A stretch of 33,783 nt of DNA, taken from an uncultured Quadrisphaera sp. (GTDB taxonomy: Bacteria > Actinomycetota > Actinomycetes > Actinomycetales > Quadrisphaeraceae). Of this stretch, positions 23,208-31,160 are shown piece by piece. Position numbers and translations under genes: made by a program. The number at the start of each line of letters is the position of its first letter. Positions within the stretch are counted from its first letter, which is position 1. A model generated the notes under the pieces. That model made no database searches, was not told the DNA's origin, and saw only the letters and a program-made list of their open reading frames with translations. The stretch lies in assembly GCA_902806005.1 (NCBI GenBank), contig CADCUY010000602.1:1-33783 (forward strand), given 5' to 3'.

Positions 23208-24044
23208 ATGGCGGAGGCCGCGCTGGGCGACTTCCTGCGAGCACGGCGCGACGCGCTCACCCCGGAGCAGGTCGGCGTGGTCAGCTCCGGAGCGCGCCGG
23301 GTGGCGGGGCTGCGGCGCGAGGAGGTGGCGCTGCTGGCCCGGGTCAGCGTCGACTACTACGTGCGCCTGGAGCAGGGCCGCGAGCGCAACCCGTCAGCGC
23401 AGGTGCTCGACGCCCTCGGTGAGGCGCTGCGGTTGGACGAGGACGGGCGCCTGGACCTGTACCGGCTCGCCGAGCAGGCTCCGCGCAGGGCCTGGGCGGC
23501 CACCCGCGAGCAGGTGGACCCCGCGCTGCTGCAGCTGATGGACCGCTGGCCCGGCACCCCGGCCGTGGTGCTGGGGCGCGCCTACGACGTGCTCGCCGCC
23601 AACCCGACGGGCGACGCCCTGTTCGGGGGCTCCGTGCAGGCGACCAACGCCGTGGTCACGGTCTTCCTCGATCCCGCCGCGCGCACGCTCCACGTCGACT
23701 GGCCCGTCGTGGCCGCGGCCGCGGTCGCCGGGCTCCGCCTCGCCCACGGGGCGTGGCCGGAGGCGCTGCGGATCCGCGAGGTGGTCCAGCAGCTGCTGCG
23801 CGAGAGCCCGGAGTTCGCCGACCTGTGGCTGACCCGTACGGCGCAGGGCGAGCCCGCGGAGGTCGAGCGCTTCGACCACCCGGACGTGGGGGCGCTGACG
23901 CTGCGCGTGCACTCCTTCGACGTCCGGTCCAGCCCCGGCCAGCAGCTGGTGGTCCACCACGCGGAGCCGGGCTCGCCCAGCGCGGACGGCCTCGCCCTGC
24001 TGGGCTCCCTGGCGGCCACCCGGGCACGCGCCGCCTCCGACTAG
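23208..24044 (+). CDS. XRE-type regulator with MmyB-like ligand domain
   Basis: 278 residues. The N-terminal helix-turn-helix (about 8-80) carries AGLRREEVALLARVSVDYYVRLEQGRERNPS. The C-terminal MmyB-like domain (about 100-270) includes PAVVLGRAYDVLAANP, standard for the family. It is a paralogue of the regulator at 16620-17549 and is likewise divergent from an SDR gene. The ATG at 23208 is the start, preceded by a TACCGT box rather than a ribosome site. Its likely target is the divergent SDR. Confidence 0.93.
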   Translation: MAEAALGDFLRARRDALTPEQVGVVSSGARRVAGLRREEVALLARVSVDYYVRLEQGRERNPSAQVLDALGEALRLDEDGRLDLYRLAEQAPRRAWAATREQVDPALLQLMDRWPGTPAVVLGRAYDVLAANPTGDALFGGSVQATNAVVTVFLDPAARTLHVDWPVVAAAAVAGLRLAHGAWPEALRIREVVQQLLRESPEFADLWLTRTAQGEPAEVERFDHPDVGALTLRVHSFDVRSSPGQQLVVHHAEPGSPSADGLALLGSLAATRARAASD

Positions 24045-24072
24045 GGGCGACGGGCGACCACGGCCACCAGGA

Positions 24073-24097
24073 GCCGGGGGCGGCAGCGCCCTCCGGC
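24073..24097. terminator. Hairpin terminator between convergent XRE and VOC genes
   Basis: GCCGGGGGCG pairs with CGCCC-T-CCGGC, a 10-bp stem with one bulged T and a GCAG loop, starting 28 bp past the XRE stop. It can serve both converging genes. Confidence 0.6.
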
Positions 24098-24109
24098 GGA
24101 GGAGCCGGA

Positions 24110-24520
24110 TCAGCCCGCTCCCCCGGACGCACGGGTCGCGGCGACCTCCCTGGTGCTGCGGAGGAGGCAGAACTCGTTCCCCTCGGGGTCCGCGAGCACC
24201 ACCCACCCCGTGCCGTCGCGCTGGCGACGGTCGTCGACGACCGCCGCCCCCAGGGCGAGCAGGCGCGCGAGCTCCTCGTCGCGAGCGCCCTCGCGCGGGC
24301 GCAGGTCGAGGTGCACCCGGTTCTTCCCCCGCTTCGCCTCGGGCACCTCGATGAAGAGCAGCTGGTGGTGGCCGTCGCGCGACCGGATCAGGCACTCGTC
24401 GTGGCCGGGCTCGTTCGGGTCGTCCGGGTCCTCGACGTGGTCGAGGACGGCCTGCCACCACCGCGACAGCGCGTACGCGTCCCGGCAGTCGACGGTGGTG
24501 TGCGAGACGAGCGACGCCAT
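24110..24520 (-). CDS. VOC family (glyoxalase/bleomycin-resistance fold) protein
   Basis: 136 residues from the ATG at 24520; a GTG at 24538 would add six. The single VOC domain has candidate metal ligands His in SHTTVDC, His in NRVHLDLRP and Glu in DPEGNEFCLL. The WWQAVLDHVED, RVHLDLRP and NEFCLL pattern matches the Glyoxalase-like 2 type of small VOC proteins common in actinobacteria. The substrate is unknown; sequestration of a drug or isomerisation of a small molecule are both possible. It lies alone between converging and co-directional neighbours. Confidence 0.88.
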   Translation of the reverse strand: MASLVSHTTVDCRDAYALSRWWQAVLDHVEDPDDPNEPGHDECLIRSRDGHHQLLFIEVPEAKRGKNRVHLDLRPREGARDEELARLLALGAAVVDDRRQRDGTGWVVLADPEGNEFCLLRSTREVAATRASGGAG

Positions 24521-24625
24521 GGCCGCGGATGGTGGCACGGACGCTCGGGCACCGTCCGAGGAGTCGGCGCCACCGTCGAGGCTCGCGGCGCGGCTGCGGA
24601 CCGCGGGCCGCAGCGGTCCGGAGGT

Positions 24626-25261
24626 TCAGCCGGCCGGCGGGAGCCGGGCCCACGCCCGCTCGACCGAGTCGCGGCACCGCTCGGGCCGGTCGCCCGCTCC
24701 CACGAGCAGCGCGGTCAGCAGGGGGACGCCGTGGTCCAGGGCTCGGCGCGGCAGCGGACCTCCGGCGACCAGCGAGACCAGGCCGTGGCCGACGGCCCAG
24801 CTCTGGGTCGCCAGGTCGAGCGGGTCGACCTCGGCGCGGAGGCGACCGGCCTCTCGCGCGCGGGAGACGGCCTGGACCATGTGCTCCAGGGTGGCGTCGG
24901 CCGCGCCGAGGTCCTCCAGCTCGAACGTCGCGTCGAACATCACCCGGTACAGGTCGGGGCGGTCCAGGGCGTTCTCGCAGTAGACGGCGAGGAGGGTGGC
25001 CAGGTCGTGGACCGGGTCCGCGGTGGTCTCCGTGGTGGCGAACCTGGCCGCCAGGCGCGTGAAGCCCTCCTGCCGCAGCGCCTGCCACAGGCCGTCCATG
25101 CCGCCGAAGTGCGTGTAGACGGCCATCGTCGAGACGCCGGTCCCGGCGACCAGGGACCTCAGGGTGACGGGCTCGCGGGCCGCCAGCAGGTGCGCGGCCC
25201 GCTCGACCAGCAGCGTCCGCACCGCAGGGTCCTTCGGCCTGGCCACGCCGTCAGAGTACAT
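24626..25261 (-). CDS. TetR family transcriptional regulator
   Basis: 211 residues. The N-terminal helix-turn-helix (about 15-60) contains VTLRSLVAGTGVSTMAVYTHFGGMDGLWQAL. The C-terminal ligand domain (about 85-205) resembles the TetR_C-like group with DLYRVMFDATFELED. The ATG at 25261 overlaps a near-perfect 18-bp dyad (25260-25277), a classic autorepression arrangement. It is divergent from the Rid-like gene 63 bp away and probably controls it. Confidence 0.94.
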   Translation of the reverse strand: MYSDGVARPKDPAVRTLLVERAAHLLAAREPVTLRSLVAGTGVSTMAVYTHFGGMDGLWQALRQEGFTRLAARFATTETTADPVHDLATLLAVYCENALDRPDLYRVMFDATFELEDLGAADATLEHMVQAVSRAREAGRLRAEVDPLDLATQSWAVGHGLVSLVAGGPLPRRALDHGVPLLTALLVGAGDRPERCRDSVERAWARLPPAG

Positions 25262-25277
25262 GGCATTGCAATGTCAT
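25260..25277. promoter_or_regulatory. TetR operator dyad
   Basis: ATGGCATTGCAATGTCAT is an 18-bp dyad centred at 25268/25269, with a perfect CATTGCAATG core (25264-25273) and one mismatched pair outside. It covers the TetR start codon, and TATGAC on the minus strand (25273-25278) may be that gene's -10. AT-rich sequence is rare here and stands out. Confidence 0.6.
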
Positions 25278-25324
25278 ACTGCTTGCCGGTTCCGACCCAC
25301 GGACCGCCGAGACGAGGAGGCACC

Positions 25325-25732
25325 ATGCCCATCGACCTGATCAACCCCCAGGGACTGCCCGAGGTCGGCGTGTACCGGCAGGTGGCGGTCGCCACCGGCA
25401 CGCGGACGGTGTTCGTCGCCGGCCAGGTCGCCCGCGACGCCGACGGCGGCCGCGTCGGCGAGGGCGACCTCGCCGCCCAGGTCGAGCAGGCCTACCGCAA
25501 CGTCGGCACCGCCCTGGCCGCGGCCGGCGGCTCGTTCGAGGACGTGGCGAGCCTGGTCATCTACGTCGTCGACTGGCGCACCGACAAGATGCCCGGGCTG
25601 CTCGAGGGCATCACCCGGGCCGCGGCGGCGCTGGGCGTCACGGCGACCCCGCCGGTCACCCTGATCGGCGTCGCCGCCCTGGCCGAGCCCGACCTGATGG
25701 TCGAGGTGCAGGCCACGGCGGTCCTCGCCTGA
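25325..25732 (+). CDS. Rid/YjgF/UK114 family protein lacking the RidA arginine
   Basis: 135 residues, one YjgF domain, expected to form trimers. The start (MPIDLINPQGLPEVGVYRQV) and FVAGQVARDADG are typical of the family. The element that carries Arg105 in E. coli RidA, essential for imine deamination, reads PPVTLIGVAAL here with no Arg, while the later EVQATAV keeps a Glu. The protein is therefore probably not a RidA-type deaminase but one of the other Rid groups of unknown reaction. The ATG follows GAGGAGG. It is divergent from the TetR gene. Confidence 0.9.
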   Translation: MPIDLINPQGLPEVGVYRQVAVATGTRTVFVAGQVARDADGGRVGEGDLAAQVEQAYRNVGTALAAAGGSFEDVASLVIYVVDWRTDKMPGLLEGITRAAAALGVTATPPVTLIGVAALAEPDLMVEVQATAVLA

Positions 25733-25757
25733 CGTCGGGAGCGACGTCCGGTCGCCG

Positions 25758-26261
25758 TCACTCGACGTCGGCCCGGCCGGTGGCCGCGCAGGCCGCGGCG
25801 GCGGGCGCCGAGACCGCCACCCGGCGGAGCAGGTGGCGCAGGTGCTCGCCGTCCTCGGGCCCGAGGGCGCTGAGCAGGCTCGCCTCGACCGCCCGCAGCT
25901 CGCGCCGGGCGACGTCGAGGGCGGCGCGACCGGCCTCGGTGGCGACCACCTGGCGCGCCCGGCGGTCGGCGGGGTCGGGGCGCCGCACGACCAGGCCCGC
26001 GCGCTCGAGGTCGTCGACGAGGTAGGTCACCGCGGTCTTGTCGATGACGAGGCGGTGCGCGAGGGCCAGCTGGGACGACGGCGTCCCCTCCTCGGCCGCG
26101 GCCACGAGCACCTGGTAGCCCCGGGCCCCGCCGGGCAGGTCGGTGACCGCCTCGACCGCGGTGCGCCGGTACGCCGTCATCACCCGGTGCAGCGCCCACC
26201 CGAGCTCCTGCTCCACCCCGCCGCCCTCGGGCGCCGGCGGATCCGTGCGCGTCGCGTCCAC
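25758..26261 (-). CDS. MarR family transcriptional regulator
   Basis: 167 residues with a winged helix at about 50-125: LALAHRLVIDKTAVTYLVDDLERAGLVVRR, then the wing PDPADRRARQVV. Two Ala-flanked Cys residues lie near the C-terminus only (AAACAA), so a thiol switch is unlikely. The GTG at 26261 follows TAGCAT by 6 nt with no ribosome site, so it is probably leaderless. It diverges from an epoxide hydrolase gene across 107 bp containing a TGAGA/TCTCA dyad. It converges on the Rid-like gene with a 25-bp gap. Confidence 0.93.
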   Translation of the reverse strand: MDATRTDPPAPEGGGVEQELGWALHRVMTAYRRTAVEAVTDLPGGARGYQVLVAAAEEGTPSSQLALAHRLVIDKTAVTYLVDDLERAGLVVRRPDPADRRARQVVATEAGRAALDVARRELRAVEASLLSALGPEDGEHLRHLLRRVAVSAPAAAACAATGRADVE

Positions 26262-26267
26262 GACACG

Positions 26268-26273
26268 ATGCTA
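26268..26273 (-). promoter_or_regulatory. Candidate leaderless -10 box (TAGCAT) for the MarR gene
   Basis: TAGCAT on the minus strand ends 6 nt before the GTG at 26261; no ribosome site is visible. No -35 was recognised. Confidence 0.45.
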
Positions 26274-26289
26274 CGCGATGGGGATCATC

Positions 26290-26318
26290 TTGCTTTGAGA
26301 CGATCTCAGGCGTAGACA
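26290..26318 (+). promoter_or_regulatory. Candidate promoter with operator dyad for epoxide hydrolase
   Basis: TTGCTT (26290-26295), a 17-bp spacer and TAGACA (26313-26318) form a plausible promoter about 50 bp upstream of the ATG. The spacer contains the dyad TGAGA-CGA-TCTCA (26296-26308), well placed for the divergent MarR protein. Confidence 0.45.
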
Positions 26319-26368
26319 GTCCGTGCGTCGGCACGGCAGCGGCGCACCCCGACGGCAGGAGCGCCACG

Positions 26369-27568
26369 ATGACCACCACCACGAGCACCGGCACGGACAC
26401 CGAGGTCCGCCCCTTCCACCTCGCCGTCCCGGAGACCGAGCTGGACGCCCTGCGCCAGCGCCTGGCCACCACCCGGTGGCCCGAGGCCGAGACCGCGGAC
26501 GACACCAGCCAGGGCCCCCGCCTGGCCAAGGTCCAGGCGCTGGTGCGGCACTGGACCACCGCCTACGACTGGCGGGCCACCGAGGCGCTGCTGAACGGGT
26601 ACGGCCAGCACACCACCGTCCTGGACGGGCTCGAGGTCCACTTCCTGCACGTCCGCTCACCGCACCCCGACGCCGTGCCGCTGCTGATGACCCACGGCTG
26701 GCCCGGCTCGGTGCTGGAGTTCCGCGAGGTCATCGGCCCGCTGACCGACCCCGTCGCCCACGGCGGCGAGGCGGGCGACGCCTTCGACCTGGTCATCCCC
26801 AGCCTGCCCGGCTTCGGGTTCTCCGCCCGACCGGCCACCACCGGCTGGGGCGTCGAGCGCACCGCCCGCGCCTGGATCGAGCTGATGCACCGCCTCGGCC
26901 ACGACCGGTGGTTCGCCCAGGGCGGCGACATCGGCGCCGCCGTCACCGAGCAGATGGCCGCCCTCACCGCCGACCCCGCCACGGCGCCCACGGGCCTGGC
27001 CGGGATGCACCTGAACATGGCGATGTTCACCCCCACCCCCGAGGAGCAGGCCCAGGCCACTCCCGAGGAGCAGGTGATGCTCGCCGAGGCCGGGTACTAC
27101 TGGCAGCACCTCTCCGGCTACGCCCAGGTGCAGAGCACTCGCCCGCAGACCATCGGCTACTCCCTCACCGACTCCCCCGTCGGGCTGGCGGCCTGGCTGT
27201 ACGCGATGTTCCAGGACGTCGGCGGGGCCCGCGGCGACGCGGAGGCCGCCTTCAGCCTCGATCACATGATCGACGACGTCATGCTGTACTGGCTGCCCGC
27301 CACCGGGGCGTCGGCGGCCCGCATGTACTGGGAGATGACCCAGGAGCAGTGGTCGCCCCCCGCCACCGTCGAGGCGCCGGTAGCGCTCCCCACCGGGATC
27401 AGCATCATGCCCGGGGAGTACGTGCGGAAGTCCGAGCGGTGGGTCCGCCGCCGCTACACCGACCTCCGCCTGTTCAGCGAGGTCGCCCGCGGAGGGCACT
27501 TCGCCGCCCTCGAGCAGCCCGAGCTCCTGGTCGAGGACATCAGGGCCACCTTCCGCACCCTGCGCTGA
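26369..27568 (+). CDS. Microsomal-type epoxide hydrolase (alpha/beta hydrolase)
   Basis: 399 residues. The N-terminal EHN segment (about 10-105) precedes an alpha/beta-hydrolase fold. The oxyanion motif HGWPGS starts at H109, the nucleophile is D187 in QGGDIGAAV, and the catalytic His is H377 in GGHFAALEQPE, as in the microsomal epoxide hydrolase group. It opens epoxides to diols, most likely for detoxification or for a terpene- or juvenile-hormone-like substrate; no membrane anchor is seen. The ATG follows AGGAG. It is divergent from a MarR gene. A second member of the family lies at 28434-29588. Confidence 0.94.
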   Translation: MTTTTSTGTDTEVRPFHLAVPETELDALRQRLATTRWPEAETADDTSQGPRLAKVQALVRHWTTAYDWRATEALLNGYGQHTTVLDGLEVHFLHVRSPHPDAVPLLMTHGWPGSVLEFREVIGPLTDPVAHGGEAGDAFDLVIPSLPGFGFSARPATTGWGVERTARAWIELMHRLGHDRWFAQGGDIGAAVTEQMAALTADPATAPTGLAGMHLNMAMFTPTPEEQAQATPEEQVMLAEAGYYWQHLSGYAQVQSTRPQTIGYSLTDSPVGLAAWLYAMFQDVGGARGDAEAAFSLDHMIDDVMLYWLPATGASAARMYWEMTQEQWSPPATVEAPVALPTGISIMPGEYVRKSERWVRRRYTDLRLFSEVARGGHFAALEQPELLVEDIRATFRTLR

Positions 27569-27599
27569 CCCGGCGAGCCGGGAGGGTAGACAGCGGGGC

Positions 27600-28250
27600 G
27601 TGCCCACCGACGCCGTGCTGCTGGTCGTCCTCGACCTGACCGGCACCTTCGCCTTCGCCCTGGGCGGGGCGCTCACCGCCCTGCGCGCCACCCGCCTCGA
27701 CGTCTTCGGCGTCGTCACGCTCGGCATGATCACCGCACTGGGTGGCGGGACGATCCGCGACGTCCTCCTCGACGCCCTGCCACCGGCCACGTTCGTCGAC
27801 GGGCGCTACCTGGCCGTCGCGTGCGCCGGCGGCCTGGTCGCCGCGTACGCGGGCCCCCACCTGCACCGCCTCGCCACCCCGATCCTCGTGGCGGACGCCG
27901 CGGGCCTGGCCGTCTTCGCCGTCACCGGGGCCACCAAGGCGACCGGCCTGGGCTTCGGCCCCGCGCAGGCGGTGATCGTGGGGGCGATCACGGCCGTCGG
28001 TGGCGGCACCCTGCGCGACATCGCCATCGGGCGGGTGCCCGCGGTGCTGACCAGCGGGTTCTACGCGATCCCCGCGCTCATCGGCGCCACCGCCACCGTC
28101 GCCCTCGGCGCGCTGGGGGTCGCCACCCCCACCGCGGCCGTCGCCGGCGCGCTGCTGTGCCTGGTGCTGCGGCTGGTCGCCGTGCGGTACGACCTGCACG
28201 GGCCCTTCCCGCTGGCCGTGCCGGAGCCGGAGCCGGAGCCGCGCGACTGA
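27600..28250 (+). CDS. TRIC/UPF0126 (YadS-like) family membrane cation channel
   Basis: 216 residues with about seven membrane helices in two inverted-looking halves. Each half carries the family signature GGGT(I/L)RD: LGGGTIRDVLL near 49 and VGGGTLRDIAI near 133. Prokaryotic members form trimeric channels for small cations. The GTG at 27600 is 31 bp after the epoxide hydrolase stop; GGAGGG lies about 14 nt upstream, and TAGACA 7 nt upstream. The C-terminus is a Pro-Glu repeat tail (PEPEPEP). A hairpin follows the stop at once. Confidence 0.92.
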   Translation: MPTDAVLLVVLDLTGTFAFALGGALTALRATRLDVFGVVTLGMITALGGGTIRDVLLDALPPATFVDGRYLAVACAGGLVAAYAGPHLHRLATPILVADAAGLAVFAVTGATKATGLGFGPAQAVIVGAITAVGGGTLRDIAIGRVPAVLTSGFYAIPALIGATATVALGALGVATPTAAVAGALLCLVLRLVAVRYDLHGPFPLAVPEPEPEPRD

Positions 28251-28251
28251 G

Positions 28252-28269
28252 CCGACCGCGCCCGGTCGG
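28252..28269 (+). terminator. Hairpin terminator after the TRIC gene
   Basis: CCGACCG-cgcc-CGGTCGG is a perfect 7-bp stem with a 4-nt loop, starting one base after the stop codon. Another dyad, CCGGCC-g-GGCCGG (28327-28339), lies further on and may serve the convergent epoxide hydrolase. The rest of the gap to 28433 shows nothing I can identify. Confidence 0.65.
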
Positions 28270-28433
28270 TCGGTCGGGGGCAGGGACGCCGGTACGGCGC
28301 TGCGCACCAGGATCCTTCCGCAGTCACCGGCCGGGCCGGCGGTGTCGGCGTGTCGTCGGCGGCCGCAGCATGCTGGTGACGGGCGCGCCTCGCTGCTCCC
28401 ACCAGCCCACCGCCGCCCGGGTCCCCCCGCGCC

Positions 28434-29588
28434 CTACCCGCGCAGCGGGCGGAAGGCGTCGCGCAGGGTCTCGGCGAGCAGCTGCGGCTCGGCGACGGCC
28501 GGGAAGTGGCCGCCGCGGTCGTGCTGGGCCCAGCGGGTGAGGACGAAGCAGCGCTCGGCCAGCTCGCGGGGCGGCTGGGGGAAGGGCACCCGCTCACCGC
28601 CGAAGACGCTGACGGCGGTGGGCACCGCGGGCGGAGGTCCGCTGGTGGGCAGCAGGCTGCCCGGGCGGTGACGGGTGGCCCAGTACGGCAGCAGCGAGGT
28701 CGGTGCCGTGCCGGTGGCCCAGTACAGCGTCAGGGTGGCGAGCAGCAGCTCGCGGTCGAAGGCGGGCTCGCCGCGGGCGTCGGTGCTGCTCCACGCCGCG
28801 ACCTTCTCGCCGACCCAGGCGGCCAGGCCGGCCGGCGAGTCGTTCAGGGCCGTGGCCAGGGTGGCCGGCTTGGTGGCCTGCTGGTGGGCGTAACCGCCCT
28901 CGGCCGCGGCCCACGCTTCGACCTCGCGGGCGTAGCGGGCCTCGTCGTCGCTCCACGGCTGCTCCGGCACGGGCAGCGAGGGCGTCGCGAGGTGGATGCC
29001 GGCGACGGCCTCGGGGTGGGTGCGCGCCAGCCAGGCCGTCACCCCGGCGCCCAGGTCGCTGCCGTGGGCGACGTACCGGTCGTGGCCCAGGCCGTCGGCC
29101 ATCACCCGGTGCCACAGCTCCGCCACCTGCCGGGCCACCAGGCCGCCGCGCGGCGGCGGCGCCGAGAAGCCGAAGCCGGGCAGCGAGGGCAGCACCACGT
29201 CGAAGGCGTCGGCCGCCTCGCCGCCGTGGGCCTGCGGGTCGGTCAGCAGCGGCACGAGCTCGAGGTGCTCGAGGAACGAGCCCGGCCACCCGTGGGTCAG
29301 CACCAGCGGCAGGGGGTCGGGCCCGCGGCCCACGGCCCGGACCGCGTGCACGACCTGGCCGTCGACGTCGGCGCTCAGGTGCTCGAGCCCGTCGAGGCGG
29401 TCCTGCAGCGCGCCGGCGTCGAAGCGCAGCCAGGCGGCGACGAGCTCGCGCGTCCACGCCTGCGGCGCGCCGGCGTCCCACCCGTCCGCCGACTCCTCCG
29501 GCCACCGCGTGCGCGCCAGCCGGTCGCGCAGGTCGGCCAGCTGCTCCGGCGCCAGCACGGGGTGCAGCGGCGTGATCGTGGTCGGCAC
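28434..29588 (-). CDS. Microsomal-type epoxide hydrolase (second copy)
   Basis: 384 residues, same architecture as the enzyme at 26369: an N-terminal EHN segment (about 5-95), HGWPGS from H99, nucleophile D178 in AHGSDLGAG, and His near 360 in RGGHFPAVAEPQ. The two share blocks such as LTDPxAHGGEAxDAFD and PSLPGFGFSA but are clearly diverged, so they are old paralogues or independent acquisitions. The GTG at 29588 is preceded by AGGGTGG. It lies 25 bp downstream of the MFS exporter on the same strand and is probably co-transcribed with it, suggesting linked detoxification and export. Confidence 0.93.
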   Translation of the reverse strand: MPTTITPLHPVLAPEQLADLRDRLARTRWPEESADGWDAGAPQAWTRELVAAWLRFDAGALQDRLDGLEHLSADVDGQVVHAVRAVGRGPDPLPLVLTHGWPGSFLEHLELVPLLTDPQAHGGEAADAFDVVLPSLPGFGFSAPPPRGGLVARQVAELWHRVMADGLGHDRYVAHGSDLGAGVTAWLARTHPEAVAGIHLATPSLPVPEQPWSDDEARYAREVEAWAAAEGGYAHQQATKPATLATALNDSPAGLAAWVGEKVAAWSSTDARGEPAFDRELLLATLTLYWATGTAPTSLLPYWATRHRPGSLLPTSGPPPAVPTAVSVFGGERVPFPQPPRELAERCFVLTRWAQHDRGGHFPAVAEPQLLAETLRDAFRPLRG

Positions 29589-29613
29589 GGGCGCCACCCT
29601 GCCAGCGGGCGGG

Positions 29614-31083
29614 TCAGCCGCGCTGCGCGCGCGTCGTCCTCGGCACCAGCAGGGCGGTGCCGACCGCGGCCAGCGCGGCCGCGGCGGAGAGCACGAACGC
29701 CGTGGTGAACCCCGCGTCGGTGGGCGGCCCGCCGCCCGAGGCGCTGGCGGCGACCACCGTGGTGGCGATCGCCGACCCGAAGGCCCCGCCCACGGTGCGG
29801 ACGACGGTGTTGATGCCGGTCGCGACCCCCACCTCCTCCTGGCGGACGGCGTCGACGACGAGGTTGGCCATCGAGCCGAAGGCGAAGGCGATGCCCGCAC
29901 CGAGCAGGAAGCCGCCGAGCATCAGGTGCCAGGCCGCCGAGTGCGCCAGCGCCATGAGGGTGAACGCAGCGGTCGCGAGGCCGGCGCCGAGCACGAGGGT
30001 GGTCCGGAAGCCGGTGGCCACCCCGAGCCGCCCGGCCACGGGGCCGACGGCCAGCTGCCCGATCGCGCTCGGCAGCAGGATCAGCCCGGCGACGGTGGCC
30101 GAGGTCCCGAGGCCGTACCCGGTGTCCGCGGGAGCCTGCGCCAGCGTGGGGATGAGCAGGAAGCCGGCGAACATGCTCAGCCCGATGACGAAGCCGGTGA
30201 GGTTGGTCGCCGCGACCGTGCGCTGGGTGAGCACGTCGAGCCGGATCAGCGGCTCGGCGACGCGGCGCTCGACGAGCGCCCACACCACCAGGACCAGGGC
30301 GCCGCCGGCCAGCAGCCCCACGTTCGCGGGCGAGCCCCAGCCCAGCGACGAGGCCTGGGTGACGCCGAGCAGCAGGGCGGCCAGGCCCGCGGCCAGCAGG
30401 AGGGCCCCGGTCCAGTCGACCGACTGCCGCGCCTGGGGCGGCGACGGCGGGACCCACCGCCGGGCCGCGAGGGCGGCGGGCACGGCCACCAGGCTGAGCC
30501 AGAACAGCCACGAGACGTCGAGCTGGTCGACCAGCACGCCCGACAGGGGCAGGCCGATGCCGGCGCCGACGCCGAAGACGGCGCTGATCAGGCTGATCGC
30601 CCCCGGCACCCGCGCCCGCGGGAAGGAGTCGCGGACCACGCCGAAGGCCAGCGGGAACACGCCCCCGGCCACGCCCTGGAGCACCCGCCCGGCGATCAGC
30701 ACCTCGATGGTCGGCGCGAGCGCGTTGACCACCCCGCCGAGGGCGAAGACCAGCAGGACGGCGGTGAGCACCCGCCCCTTTCCCAGGGTGTCGCCCAGCT
30801 TGCCGACCACGGGGGTCGCGACGGACGCCGAGAGCAGGAAGCCGGTGAGCACCCAGGAGGTCGCGGCCTGGCTGGCGCCGTAGGTGGCGGCCAGGGTGGG
30901 CAGCGCCGGGAGCACGAGGGTCTGCGAGAGGGCGAAGACCACGCCGGCGGCGAGCAGCACGGCGAGCACCCGGTCGGGGTGCTCGGCCAGGCCCGTCTCC
31001 GCGCCCCGGGGGGCGCCCCCGGCCGCGGGCTCCACCACCGCCGCGCCGCTGGACGTGGGCGGTGGACGGTGCGGGGGGGTCAC
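29614..31083 (-). CDS. MFS transporter, DHA2 (drug:proton antiporter) type
   Basis: 489 residues with about 14 hydrophobic segments. The motif after helix 2, GKLGDTLGKGRVL, is the MFS loop signature (G-x-L-x-D-x-x-G-x-x). Helix 5 carries the antiporter motif C-like VFGVGAGIGLPLSG. This pattern is typical of DHA2 proton-driven drug exporters (EmrB/QacA type). The GTG at 31083 is the likely start; an in-frame GTG six codons upstream is possible. The gene follows a MocR-type regulator by 77 bp and precedes an epoxide hydrolase by 25 bp, all leftward. Confidence 0.92.
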   Translation of the reverse strand: MTPPHRPPPTSSGAAVVEPAAGGAPRGAETGLAEHPDRVLAVLLAAGVVFALSQTLVLPALPTLAATYGASQAATSWVLTGFLLSASVATPVVGKLGDTLGKGRVLTAVLLVFALGGVVNALAPTIEVLIAGRVLQGVAGGVFPLAFGVVRDSFPRARVPGAISLISAVFGVGAGIGLPLSGVLVDQLDVSWLFWLSLVAVPAALAARRWVPPSPPQARQSVDWTGALLLAAGLAALLLGVTQASSLGWGSPANVGLLAGGALVLVVWALVERRVAEPLIRLDVLTQRTVAATNLTGFVIGLSMFAGFLLIPTLAQAPADTGYGLGTSATVAGLILLPSAIGQLAVGPVAGRLGVATGFRTTLVLGAGLATAAFTLMALAHSAAWHLMLGGFLLGAGIAFAFGSMANLVVDAVRQEEVGVATGINTVVRTVGGAFGSAIATTVVAASASGGGPPTDAGFTTAFVLSAAAALAAVGTALLVPRTTRAQRG

Positions 31084-31160
31084 CGGACCAGTGTGGGCGC
31101 GCACCCTGCGACGCGGGCGGGCGGTACCGCGGTGGTCGCGACGGGCACGGCTCGACGGGC

